DNA from: Prevotella sp. MA2016
GTDB taxonomy: Bacteria > Bacteroidota > Bacteroidia > Bacteroidales > Bacteroidaceae
Assembly (NCBI RefSeq): GCF_000619825.1
Contig: NZ_JHUW01000010.1
Coordinates: 208,196 to 272,195 of the forward strand
Direction: 5' to 3'
DNA: 64,000 nucleotides
This document shows positions 33,793-42,242 of the stretch, piece after piece; positions within the stretch are counted from its first letter, which is position 1, and every line of letters begins with the position of its first letter. The notes under the pieces were generated by a model. The model worked only from the letters and a program-made list of their open reading frames with translations, did no database searches and was not told the DNA's origin. A program made the translations under genes and the position numbers.

Positions 33793-36700
33793 ATGGTTTG
33801 TCAGAATTGTCATAAAGAAAATAGGAGCAAAGCAAAGTTCTGCAAGTGGTGTGGTCAGCAACTTGTCACTACCGACTTGCTTGATAAGTTGGTTGGCCTC
33901 GATGAGGTGAAGAACCAGCTTAAAACCATTGTCGATACCTATACGTTTCTGCGCTCTCGCAAGGATATATCTAAAGCCCGTATATCTTTGAATGCTGTCG
34001 TGATCGGTGATACCGGTACTGGTAAGACGGCATTAGCTGAAATCCTGCGTGACTACTTCTTCCAGCATAAAATTATTGAGAAACCTCAGTTGATGATGGT
34101 AGATGCCGTAGATTATCAGCGTTTTGTTGATAAATGGGATGAAAATATCAAGAAAGCAAAGAATGGTATATTGTTCTTCGACAATGTGCAGAAACTATTG
34201 CCGGATAAATACTCTAACCAGGTGAATCCGCTCGACAAATTGTTTGTCGAGATGGATAAATGGGAGGACAACCCCATTGTGATTATCTCCGGTCTGTCAA
34301 AGGGACTGGAAGATTTCCTGGAGAGCAATCCAGCTGTGGCCAACCGATTCAAATACACCTTCCGTATGACCACACCTGGATATCAGGAACTGACGCAGAT
34401 TTGTAAGATGGACCTGAAACTGAGGTACGGCATCTCGGAGTTCTCGCCAGAAGCTGATAGCCAGTTGACGCGTTTCTTTAAGTATCAGGTAAAGATTAAG
34501 GACGAGACCTTTGGTAATGGTCACTTGGCTAACAAGACTGCCGAAGATATCTTTACACAGTATATCAGTCGTGGCGCTAATGCCTCCAGAGTGGAGATAG
34601 ACGATATCAAGGGCTACGTACCTGAGGAGCGCTCAGTTGATGATATCCTGAAAGATCTGGATACCTATATTGGCATGGACGAGGTGAAGGCCGCCGTGAG
34701 AGAGATGGCTTACTCTGTTCAGAACGCCATGCAGCGTGCTGCACGTGGACTGGGCGAACAGGAGAAAATGTCTATGCATATTATCCTTACTGGTAATCCT
34801 GGTACGGGTAAAACAACTATCGCCCGTAAGTTGGGCGAAATCCTGGCAGCTATTGGCTATTTGGACAGCGGACATGTTGTGGAGGTTGACCGTGCCAAGA
34901 TGGTGAGCCAGTATCAAGGAGAGACACCAAAGGTGGTAGATGCGCTTTGCGATAAAGCCAAGGGGGGTATCTTGTTTGTGGACGAGGCCTATACGCTGGC
35001 TCCAGTGAGTGCTTCGGGTGATAGAGATGCCCAAGGTGCACAGGCATTGGAGAAACTGATGAAGCGTATGGAGGACGATCGCGGACAGTTTATTGTGATT
35101 GCTGCCGGTTATCGTACGGAGATGGAAAACCTGTTCCGTGTCAATCCGGGATTCCGCAGCCGATTCAACTACTTCCTCGATATCAAGGACTACTCTCCAA
35201 CCGAGCTCTATCAGATTATGCAGGTGTTTGCAAAGCAGAAGAAGTATATCTTCTCGCCAGATGCACAGGTGCTTACTCAGAAGATGATCAAGGAGATGTA
35301 CGACTCGCGCGACAAGGATTTTGCCAATGGTCGTACCATGCGTACACTCTTCGACCAGATATGCAAGAAACAGGCACAGCGCCTGCAGGGAGCAAACATC
35401 TCGATGATGAGCAACGAGGAACTGATGACCATCGTTCGGGAGGATATCCCTTACGATGCACCACAGACGGTGAGCGCCGAGGACTGCCTGAAGAAGCTCG
35501 ACGGTCTCGTTGGACTCTCTGGCGTCAAGAAGGAAATTGCCAACCTTACCGCCTTCCTCAATCTGCAGATTGCTCGTGGCGAAACCAATACCTTCCAAGG
35601 AAAACACTATGTGTTTACGGGTAATCCAGGTACAGGTAAAACCACGGTGGCTCGTATCATGGCCGACATCTTCAAGACGCTTGGTGTTGTAGCACGAGGA
35701 CAATTGGTTGAGGCCGACCGCTCTAAACTGGTGGCCGGATTCTCAGGACAGACTGCCATCAAGACCAATCAGTTGGTTGATCAGGCCATGGGCGGTGTAC
35801 TGTTTATCGATGAGGCCTATACACTGAAGTCGAGCGATGGTGACACCTTCGGTTCTGAAGCTATCGACACCCTGCTGAAACGTCTGGAAGACGATCGCGG
35901 TAAGTTTGTTTGTATTGTGGCTGGTTACACCGATCAGATGCATGATTTCATTGATAGCAACCCAGGCTTGAAGAGTCGCTTCACGCAGACTATTCACTTC
36001 GACGATTATACACCAGACGAGTTGACAGAGATATTCCTGCATCTTGCATCAGGTAAGAACTTCACCGTCGATGAAGATACCAAGGCTGCCATCCATCGCA
36101 TGTTCGAGCAGCTCTATCTGCGTCGCGACAAGAACTTTGGAAATGCTCGCGAGGCACGTCGTATATTCAACGAGGCTGTAGAGCGCCAGAGTCAGCGCTT
36201 GGTAAAGCAGATGACTCAGCCAGGCTTCAAGGAGAGCGATATGTTCGCGCTGACAATAGACGACCTGCCAATGTCGCAGGCCGAGGCAGCACGTCCGCTC
36301 GACGTGGTTCTCAACGAGCTCGAAGAGTTCATTGGTATGCGCAGTGTTAAGGATTCTATTCGTAGATTGGCAGTTCAGAGTATGTTCATGAAACAGCGCG
36401 CAGCTATGGGCGCTGGTAGTGTTCAGCAAATGTCTATGAATTTCATCCTGACCGGTAATCCGGGCACTGGTAAGACTTCTATTGCCCGTAAGATGGGTGA
36501 GATACTCCAAGCCATGGATATCCTGCCTACTTCGCGAGTTATCGAGGCTAGTCGTGCCACACTTGTAGGTAAGTATATGGGTGAAACGCCAAAGATCGTC
36601 AACAGTATGTGTGATAAAGCTATGGGCGGTATCTTGTTCATCGATGAGGCCTATACCTTGAGCGATGGTGGCGACATGTATGGCAAGGAGGCCATCGACA

Positions 36701-37098
36701 CCCTGATGAAGCGTATGGAAGACGATCGTGGTAAGTTTATCGTGATTGCTGCGGGCTATAAGGACAAGATGGAGGAGTTCCTCATGATGAATGCCGGATT
36801 AGCCAGCCGCTTTACACATAAGTTGCATATCGATGACTATGATCCTGATGAGCTGTTGGCCATCTACAAGCATATGGCTCAGAAGGAGCAGTACAAGTTT
36901 ACGCCTGAGTCAGAGCTCAAAGCTCTTGATAAGATATATAAGATGGTTCTTGCTAAGGGCGACTCTTGGGGTAATGCCCGCGAAATGCGCAACCTGCTTG
37001 ACTCTACCATCCAGCACCTGTCGGAACGTGTATCCAAGTTACCGCTCGACCAGGTTACAAAGGAAACATATCAGATTATACTACCAGAAGATATTTAA
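33793..37098 (+). CDS. Zinc ribbon protein with four CbbX/SpoVK-like AAA+ modules
   Basis: 1101 residues. An N-terminal zinc ribbon (C3, C6, C17, C20) is followed by four AAA+ modules. Walker A sites: GDTGTGKT 72-79, then GNPGTGKT at 334-341, 610-617 and 888-895. Walker B: module 1 has LFFDN (126-131 region), where the catalytic Glu is replaced by Asn; modules 2-4 have the normal DEAYTL. Aromatic-x-Gly pore loops (YQG 374-376, FSG 650-652, YMG 928-930) and SRF arginine-finger motifs occur in modules 2-4 only. It looks like a threading remodeller whose first module is regulatory. CbbX/EccA/SpoVK relatives usually have one module, so four in one chain is unusual. Confidence 0.9.
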   Translation: MVCQNCHKENRSKAKFCKWCGQQLVTTDLLDKLVGLDEVKNQLKTIVDTYTFLRSRKDISKARISLNAVVIGDTGTGKTALAEILRDYFFQHKIIEKPQLMMVDAVDYQRFVDKWDENIKKAKNGILFFDNVQKLLPDKYSNQVNPLDKLFVEMDKWEDNPIVIISGLSKGLEDFLESNPAVANRFKYTFRMTTPGYQELTQICKMDLKLRYGISEFSPEADSQLTRFFKYQVKIKDETFGNGHLANKTAEDIFTQYISRGANASRVEIDDIKGYVPEERSVDDILKDLDTYIGMDEVKAAVREMAYSVQNAMQRAARGLGEQEKMSMHIILTGNPGTGKTTIARKLGEILAAIGYLDSGHVVEVDRAKMVSQYQGETPKVVDALCDKAKGGILFVDEAYTLAPVSASGDRDAQGAQALEKLMKRMEDDRGQFIVIAAGYRTEMENLFRVNPGFRSRFNYFLDIKDYSPTELYQIMQVFAKQKKYIFSPDAQVLTQKMIKEMYDSRDKDFANGRTMRTLFDQICKKQAQRLQGANISMMSNEELMTIVREDIPYDAPQTVSAEDCLKKLDGLVGLSGVKKEIANLTAFLNLQIARGETNTFQGKHYVFTGNPGTGKTTVARIMADIFKTLGVVARGQLVEADRSKLVAGFSGQTAIKTNQLVDQAMGGVLFIDEAYTLKSSDGDTFGSEAIDTLLKRLEDDRGKFVCIVAGYTDQMHDFIDSNPGLKSRFTQTIHFDDYTPDELTEIFLHLASGKNFTVDEDTKAAIHRMFEQLYLRRDKNFGNAREARRIFNEAVERQSQRLVKQMTQPGFKESDMFALTIDDLPMSQAEAARPLDVVLNELEEFIGMRSVKDSIRRLAVQSMFMKQRAAMGAGSVQQMSMNFILTGNPGTGKTSIARKMGEILQAMDILPTSRVIEASRATLVGKYMGETPKIVNSMCDKAMGGILFIDEAYTLSDGGDMYGKEAIDTLMKRMEDDRGKFIVIAAGYKDKMEEFLMMNAGLASRFTHKLHIDDYDPDELLAIYKHMAQKEQYKFTPESELKALDKIYKMVLAKGDSWGNAREMRNLLDSTIQHLSERVSKLPLDQVTKETYQIILPEDI

Positions 37099-37104
37099 CG
37101 AAAT

Positions 37105-37839
37105 ATGATTATTTGTCCAGCTTGTAAAGAAGAAATAGAAGACGATTCTCATTACTGCGACCAATGCGGGCAGCAACTGTTGTTTTGTAAGCAGTGCGGT
37201 CATGTGGGCATCGGACGTCGTTGCACTCGTTGTGGCGGCGTGATGGCTTTGCGTCAAGGTGATGTATTCGAGCAGCAGCCAGCTCCGAGCGTTAATGTGG
37301 CGCCCGCTGCCCATGCTCCTCGTCCAAACGTTCCTCCTGTTTCTCCTATTTCCATCATATCTAGCCAGGCTAGAACTTCCGGCCAACCTGGCCAATTTGG
37401 CCAGGCTAGCCAGCCTAGTTCTCCTAGCCAGGCTATTCAGCCTGGCCAGCCTAGTCAGCCTAGTCAGGTTGGGGCTGCGGCTAGCATTTCGGTTGGGCCT
37501 GCCATCTCAATTGCGCAGGTGGCAGCCACGCGCTCAAGCATCCCTTCGATGACCTTGGTAAACGAGAGTCTCGGTTTGCGAATTGTTGCTATGAATGGTG
37601 CGATTATCGGCCGACGCAAGGGACCGTATGTCCAGTTCTTTGAGCAGCACTCCTACGTGTCGGGTATTCACGCCCAGCTTAAGTTCAAGTCAGGAGCTGG
37701 CTGGTGTGTCATCGACAAGAATTCATCTAATGGTACGCGGGTTAATCAGAATCCGATTCAGCCCGAGGTCGAGACGCTGTTGAAAAATGGCGATATGCTT
37801 ACTATTGCCAATATCGACTTGCAAGTAATAATACGATAG
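37105..37839 (+). CDS. Zinc ribbon-FHA domain adaptor protein
   Basis: 244 residues. A double zinc ribbon (C4, C7, C18, C21; C28, C31, C40, C43) is followed by a Pro/Ser/Gln-rich linker (about 55-145) and a C-terminal FHA domain (about 150-244). The phospho-threonine contacts are present: Gly169-Arg170, Ser186-x-x-His189 and Asn209-Gly210. The linker carries an APRPNV...ISIISS motif (71-87) shared with the kinase. It is the reader of the circuit and probably bridges the phosphorylated kinase tail to the zinc ribbon or AAA+ proteins; this is inference. Confidence 0.88.
   Translation: MIICPACKEEIEDDSHYCDQCGQQLLFCKQCGHVGIGRRCTRCGGVMALRQGDVFEQQPAPSVNVAPAAHAPRPNVPPVSPISIISSQARTSGQPGQFGQASQPSSPSQAIQPGQPSQPSQVGAAASISVGPAISIAQVAATRSSIPSMTLVNESLGLRIVAMNGAIIGRRKGPYVQFFEQHSYVSGIHAQLKFKSGAGWCVIDKNSSNGTRVNQNPIQPEVETLLKNGDMLTIANIDLQVIIR
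37361..37484 (+). repeat. P-S-Q coding repeat with clustered CTAG sites
   Basis: Eight CTAG tetramers occur in 124 bp (37361, 37370, 37406, 37415, 37424, 37451, 37460 and 37481), within repeats of the CCTAGCCAG type that encode Pro-Ser-Gln. It is the linker of the FHA protein. Confidence 0.8.
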
Positions 37840-37855
37840 TAATGATTAATAAGCG

Positions 37856-38599
37856 ATGATAACAATTCACATGAATGCAGCTAGTAAGGTAGGCTGCGTG
37901 CGTAGTCAGAATGAAGACATGGTGCTCATTGAAAAGCATTTCATTAGGAATGATGGCTTTAGCACCCGCGTTGACTTAACCAATAACGATCGTTATATCG
38001 TGGCTGTTGCCGATGGTATGGGTGGTCATAATCGTGGTGATGTGGCCAGCAGTGATGCTTTGCACAATCTGCAGTTCTTCTTTTATGACCTGCCTACAGG
38101 ACTCACTCCCCAAGGCATCAACGATGCCTTTGTTGGGTGGCTGGATTCCATCAACTACCTTATTGCCTCAAAAGGTCGTTCCGACGTGCAGTATGAGGGC
38201 ATGGGAACAACCTTGGTAGGAGTGGTGTTCTACGAAGGCGAGTTCTACTCACTGAATTGTGGTGATAGTCGCTTGTACCGTTTCCGGGAGGGGCAACTCA
38301 CTCAGCTTACTACCGACCATTCGTTGAGTAATATGCTGGGCTCTTCCCAACATTCTAATGTTATCACCAATTGTATCGGTGGCGGATGTTCATCATCATT
38401 CATCGATATCGTAAAGTTTACTGACGATGTAAAACTGGGCGATACCTATCTGTTGTGTACAGATGGACTGACTGACATGTTGCCCGATTCGATTATATTC
38501 ACAATGCTTTCAAATGGTATCGACGCTAACAACCTCTGCGATGCTGCTGTAGCTGCAGGCGGTCTCGACAATGTGTCGTGCTGTGTGATGCAGTTCTAA
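37856..38599 (+). CDS. PP2C family protein phosphatase
   Basis: 247 residues, single PP2C domain. Metal-binding motifs are RSQNEDM, AVADGMGGHNRGD, GMGTTLVG, NCGDSRLYR, LCTDGLTD and the final LDNVSC, all intact, so it should be active. It most likely removes phosphate from the kinase and its targets. Sixteen nt after the FHA gene and 19 nt before metA, with no terminator between. Confidence 0.93.
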   Translation: MITIHMNAASKVGCVRSQNEDMVLIEKHFIRNDGFSTRVDLTNNDRYIVAVADGMGGHNRGDVASSDALHNLQFFFYDLPTGLTPQGINDAFVGWLDSINYLIASKGRSDVQYEGMGTTLVGVVFYEGEFYSLNCGDSRLYRFREGQLTQLTTDHSLSNMLGSSQHSNVITNCIGGGCSSSFIDIVKFTDDVKLGDTYLLCTDGLTDMLPDSIIFTMLSNGIDANNLCDAAVAAGGLDNVSCCVMQF

Positions 38600-38618
38600 A
38601 AAAGATAGACAAAACAGA

Positions 38619-39536
38619 ATGCCACTAAGATTACCAGACAGACTACCCGCTATCGATATTCTGAAAAATGAGAATATCTTTGTGATGGATAACTCGCGGG
38701 CAACAACTCAGGATATACGTCCGCTAAAAATAGTAATTTTGAACCTGATGCCTCTGAAGATTACAACAGAGACAGATTTGGTGCGCCTGCTTTCCAACAC
38801 GCCTTTGCAGTTGGAGATTGATTTTATGAAATTAAAGAGCCATACTCCCAAGAACACCCCGATAGAACATATGATGATGTTCTACCGTGATTTCGAGGTG
38901 ATGCGTCATGAGAAGTACGATGGCATGATTATTACAGGTGCACCTGTTGAGACAATGGATTTTGAAGAAGTAACTTACTGGGACGAGATTAAGGAAATCT
39001 TCGAATGGGCTAAAACCCACGTCACCAGTACCTTATATATATGTTGGGCAGCTCAGGCCGGACTTTATTACCATTATGGTGTGCCCAAATATCCGTTGGA
39101 AAAGAAGATGTTTGGCATCTTCCCCCAATCACCTGTTGACACCAAACTGCCCATCTTCCGTGGGTTCGACGATGTGTTTATGATGCCACATAGTAGGCAT
39201 ACAGAGGTACATCGCGATGACATCTTGGCTAATCCTGAGCTCCAGCTCCTGGCAGAATCGTCAGAGAGTGGAGTCAGTATGGTGATGGCCCGTGGTGGTC
39301 GAGAGTTCTTTATCACTGGTCATCTGGAGTATGCACCAAACACACTTGACAACGAGTACAAGCGCGACCGTGGCGTTCGCGATGATGTGGACATGCCAAA
39401 GAATTATTATCGTGATGATAATCCTGATAATCCGCCTATAGTTACTTGGCGTGCACATGCCAACTTGCTCTATTCTAACTGGATAAACTATTATGTTTAC
39501 CAGGAGACACCGTATAATATCGACGAAATCAAGTAG
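38619..39536 (+). CDS. metA: Homoserine O-acyltransferase (predicted acetyl-CoA user)
   Basis: 305 residues of the MetA fold. Catalytic Cys142 (LYICWAAQAG) and the GHLEY segment with the catalytic His/Glu are present. The residue that decides the donor is Glu111 in TGAPVETMDFEE; enzymes with Glu here use acetyl-CoA, while Gly111 enzymes such as that of Escherichia coli use succinyl-CoA. So O-acetylhomoserine is the predicted product in methionine synthesis. Nineteen nt after the PP2C gene, it may be partly expressed from the signalling operon. Confidence 0.93.
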   Translation: MPLRLPDRLPAIDILKNENIFVMDNSRATTQDIRPLKIVILNLMPLKITTETDLVRLLSNTPLQLEIDFMKLKSHTPKNTPIEHMMMFYRDFEVMRHEKYDGMIITGAPVETMDFEEVTYWDEIKEIFEWAKTHVTSTLYICWAAQAGLYYHYGVPKYPLEKKMFGIFPQSPVDTKLPIFRGFDDVFMMPHSRHTEVHRDDILANPELQLLAESSESGVSMVMARGGREFFITGHLEYAPNTLDNEYKRDRGVRDDVDMPKNYYRDDNPDNPPIVTWRAHANLLYSNWINYYVYQETPYNIDEIK

Positions 39537-39541
39537 GCCTA

Positions 39542-41326
39542 GTGACAGCATTAGAACTTTTAGCTCCAGCCAAGAATCTGGCGTGTGGCATGGCAGCCAT
39601 CGATCATGGTGCCGATGCTGTGTATATTGGTGCCCCAAAGTTTGGTGCCCGAGCTGCTGTTGGTAATAGTATCGACGATATTCAGCAGCTTTGTAATTAT
39701 GCCCATCTGTTTGGCGCCAAAATCTACGTCACACTCAATACCATTGTTTATGACGATGAACTTGAAGAGGTGCATTGCCTGATAGACCAATTGGCCGGGA
39801 TTGGCGTTGATGCCATCTTGGTGCAGGATATGGGCTTACTGCAGTTTATGGACGGCAAACCTTTCGAGATTCATGCCTCTACTCAGACTGATAACCGCAC
39901 TGCCGATAAGGTGAAGTGGCTGCGTCAGTTGGGCTTCACGCGTGCTGTCTTGGCACGTGAGTTGTCGGCCGAAGAGATTGCTGATATTCATCGCCAGGTG
40001 CCCGACGTAGAGTTAGAGGTGTTTGTTCATGGCGCTTTGTGTGTGAGCTATTCTGGCATCTGTTATGCTTCTCAGCATTGTTTCCAGCGCAGTGCCAACC
40101 GCGGTGAGTGTGCCCAGTTCTGTCGTATGCGTTTCTCATTGGTAGATGCCGATGGGGCAGAGATTGAGCGCGAACGCTACCTGCTCTCGCTCAAGGATAT
40201 GAACCAGAGCGATAATCTTGAAAAGTTGATTGAAGCAGGTGCCGTTTCGTTTAAAATCGAAGGCCGACTCAAGGATGTGACTTATGTGAAGAATGTCACA
40301 GCTGCTTATAGCGAGCGACTGAATGCCTATATCCGTAAGCATCCAGATACTTACTGCCGAGCATCAAAAGGCCATTGCGAATATACGTTTACCCCCAATC
40401 TCAATCGTACCTTCAATCGTGGTTATACCACTTATTTCGTTAATGGGCGTCAACCTAATATCGCCTCGTTCGATACGCCTAAGGCTGTAGGTGAGTTTGT
40501 TGGAAAGGTGAAAGAGATAAGGCACGATTCATTCAATGTGGCAGGAACAGCCAGTTTTGCTAATGGCGACGGACTCTGTTTCTTGAATGCCGATCGCCAG
40601 TTCGAAGGCTTCCGCGCCAATCGTGTGGTGGGCAATAGGATTTATCCTTTCAAGATGCCAGCCGGTTTGCGTCCTGGTATGTCGCTCTATCGCAATAACG
40701 ACCAGGAGTTTGAGCGTGTCCTCTCTAAACCCAGTGCCACACGTAAGATTCCCGTTACTATAGCGCTGCGAGCTGTTGAGGATGGTTTCGAGTTGAGTGC
40801 CGAAGGCGTTTCCTTGCACTTTAAGGCCGAGCATCAGTTGGCTCAGAAGTCGCCTCGTGAGAATATCATTCGTCAACTTTCAAAGTTAGGTGATACCATC
40901 TATGAGTGTCAGGCGGTTGAGGTACCGGTCGACTTTAATTTCTTCATCCCCAATAGTCAGCTGTCGGATATGCGTCGTCAGTTGGTAGATGCGCTTTGTC
41001 AGCCTAAACGTGTGGTGAAGAAGGCAAAGGTAGGTGTAAACTCAGGTGTGAAAACATTAAGTTATCAGAATAATATATCCAACCACCAGGCAGCAGCCTT
41101 TTATGGCACCAACGAACTTTCGGCCTTCGAGTTGAAAGGTGGCGACGGACCTATCATGCAGTGCCGTCATTGTTTGCGCTATTCGTTGGGCTATTGTGTG
41201 AAACGTGGTGGCAAGCGCCCTACATGGCGTGAGCCGCTCTCTCTGGTTTTAGGCGATGGACGCCGTTTCCGTCTTGAGTTCGATTGTCAGCATTGTCAAA
41301 TGAATGTTTATGCGTCAACTCGTTAG
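39542..41326 (+). CDS. U32 peptidase family protein (RlhA/YhbU-like)
   Basis: 594 residues with GTG start at 39542, five nt after metA. The N-terminal barrel begins LELLAPAKNLACGMAAIDHGADAVYIG, and the Cys-rich cluster GALCVSYSGICYASQHCFQRSANRGECAQFC is the iron-sulfur or metal site typical of U32 proteins. Members are RNA hydroxylases (RlhA at 23S C2501, TrhP on tRNA) rather than proven peptidases. A final Cys-bearing segment (MQCRHCLRYSLGYCVKRGG) fits the RlhA-like branch found in Bacteroidota. Exact target not decided here. Confidence 0.88.
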   Translation: MTALELLAPAKNLACGMAAIDHGADAVYIGAPKFGARAAVGNSIDDIQQLCNYAHLFGAKIYVTLNTIVYDDELEEVHCLIDQLAGIGVDAILVQDMGLLQFMDGKPFEIHASTQTDNRTADKVKWLRQLGFTRAVLARELSAEEIADIHRQVPDVELEVFVHGALCVSYSGICYASQHCFQRSANRGECAQFCRMRFSLVDADGAEIERERYLLSLKDMNQSDNLEKLIEAGAVSFKIEGRLKDVTYVKNVTAAYSERLNAYIRKHPDTYCRASKGHCEYTFTPNLNRTFNRGYTTYFVNGRQPNIASFDTPKAVGEFVGKVKEIRHDSFNVAGTASFANGDGLCFLNADRQFEGFRANRVVGNRIYPFKMPAGLRPGMSLYRNNDQEFERVLSKPSATRKIPVTIALRAVEDGFELSAEGVSLHFKAEHQLAQKSPRENIIRQLSKLGDTIYECQAVEVPVDFNFFIPNSQLSDMRRQLVDALCQPKRVVKKAKVGVNSGVKTLSYQNNISNHQAAAFYGTNELSAFELKGGDGPIMQCRHCLRYSLGYCVKRGGKRPTWREPLSLVLGDGRRFRLEFDCQHCQMNVYASTR

Positions 41327-42242
41327 TCTGTTATGCCTCTTGTTGCTGTTGTGTGGCTGCTATAACCGCGGCCCAATCACGTCAGACGCTTGGGATCTTA
41401 CTGAGAAACAGCTTGACTCTATCTCCTTTTACACCACCCATCATTATACTCAGAACTACAATTTTGTGGTCACGGGTGATTCGTTGGTGGTGGTAGAGCA
41501 GCAGCCCAATGATATGTCGGTGCCCGATGTCATCAGTATCGAGCTCGAGTCGATGGGCGAGGAGATGCGTAAGGACTCCATCACGTTGCGACGCAACGAA
41601 CATGTGGTTGTAGCAGATATCAAGACCGTCCCTTCCGACACCATTGATTCTATATGGGTTAAGGTGGCCCGCGACCAACTTACTTTCGGATGGGTACACG
41701 AGAATGAGTTGCTGGCCAAAGTGTCGCCCGATGACCCCATCAGTCAGTTCATCGACTATTTCTCCGACAAGCATCTGTTGGTGTTCATGGCTTTCTGTGT
41801 TCTTACGGGAGCCGCCTACGGTCTTCGCCGCCTGATGAGAAAGGGTAGTAAGATTGTGCATTTCAATGATATAGCATCTGCTTATCCCACAGCACTGTGT
41901 CTGCTCATAGCTTCATCGGCAGTGTTGTATAGCAGCATTCAACTGTTTGCACCCGAGACTTGGCGTCATTTCTATTATCATCCTTCGCTCAATCCGTTTG
42001 CCTTACCTTTCTGGTTGGGCGTCTTCATATCGTCGGTTTGGGCCATCATCATCGTTGGACTGGCGGCTGTAGATGATGTCTATCATCGTCTGCCTCTTGG
42101 CGAAGCCATCCTGTATCTGGTAGGGTTGGCCGCTGTGTGTGCTGTCATTTACGTTGTATTCAGCATCACCACCTTATATTATATAGGTTACCCGTTGCTG
42201 ATAGCCTACTATTATTTCGCCATCAAGCGTTTGAAACTCTAA
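41310..42242 (+). CDS. Lipoprotein with C-terminal membrane domain
   Basis: About 310 residues from ATG at 41310 (or 41304), overlapping the U32 gene. The N-terminus is a lipoprotein signal with Cys17 (LLLLLCGC). An extracytoplasmic SH3-like beta region (about 30-140, ending VKVARDQLTFGWVHENEL) is followed by four or five membrane helices (about 155-310). I do not recognise a named family. It ends four bases into the convergent hemW gene. Confidence 0.7.
   Translation: MRQLVSLLCLLLLLCGCYNRGPITSDAWDLTEKQLDSISFYTTHHYTQNYNFVVTGDSLVVVEQQPNDMSVPDVISIELESMGEEMRKDSITLRRNEHVVVADIKTVPSDTIDSIWVKVARDQLTFGWVHENELLAKVSPDDPISQFIDYFSDKHLLVFMAFCVLTGAAYGLRRLMRKGSKIVHFNDIASAYPTALCLLIASSAVLYSSIQLFAPETWRHFYYHPSLNPFALPFWLGVFISSVWAIIIVGLAAVDDVYHRLPLGEAILYLVGLAAVCAVIYVVFSITTLYYIGYPLLIAYYYFAIKRLKL

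Noticed and set aside
29431..38599. Type VI or type VII secretion regulatory locus
   Set aside because: Kinase, PP2C, FHA and EccA-like ATPases recall these systems, but no sheath, tube, baseplate, EccC or WXG100 genes occur in the window.
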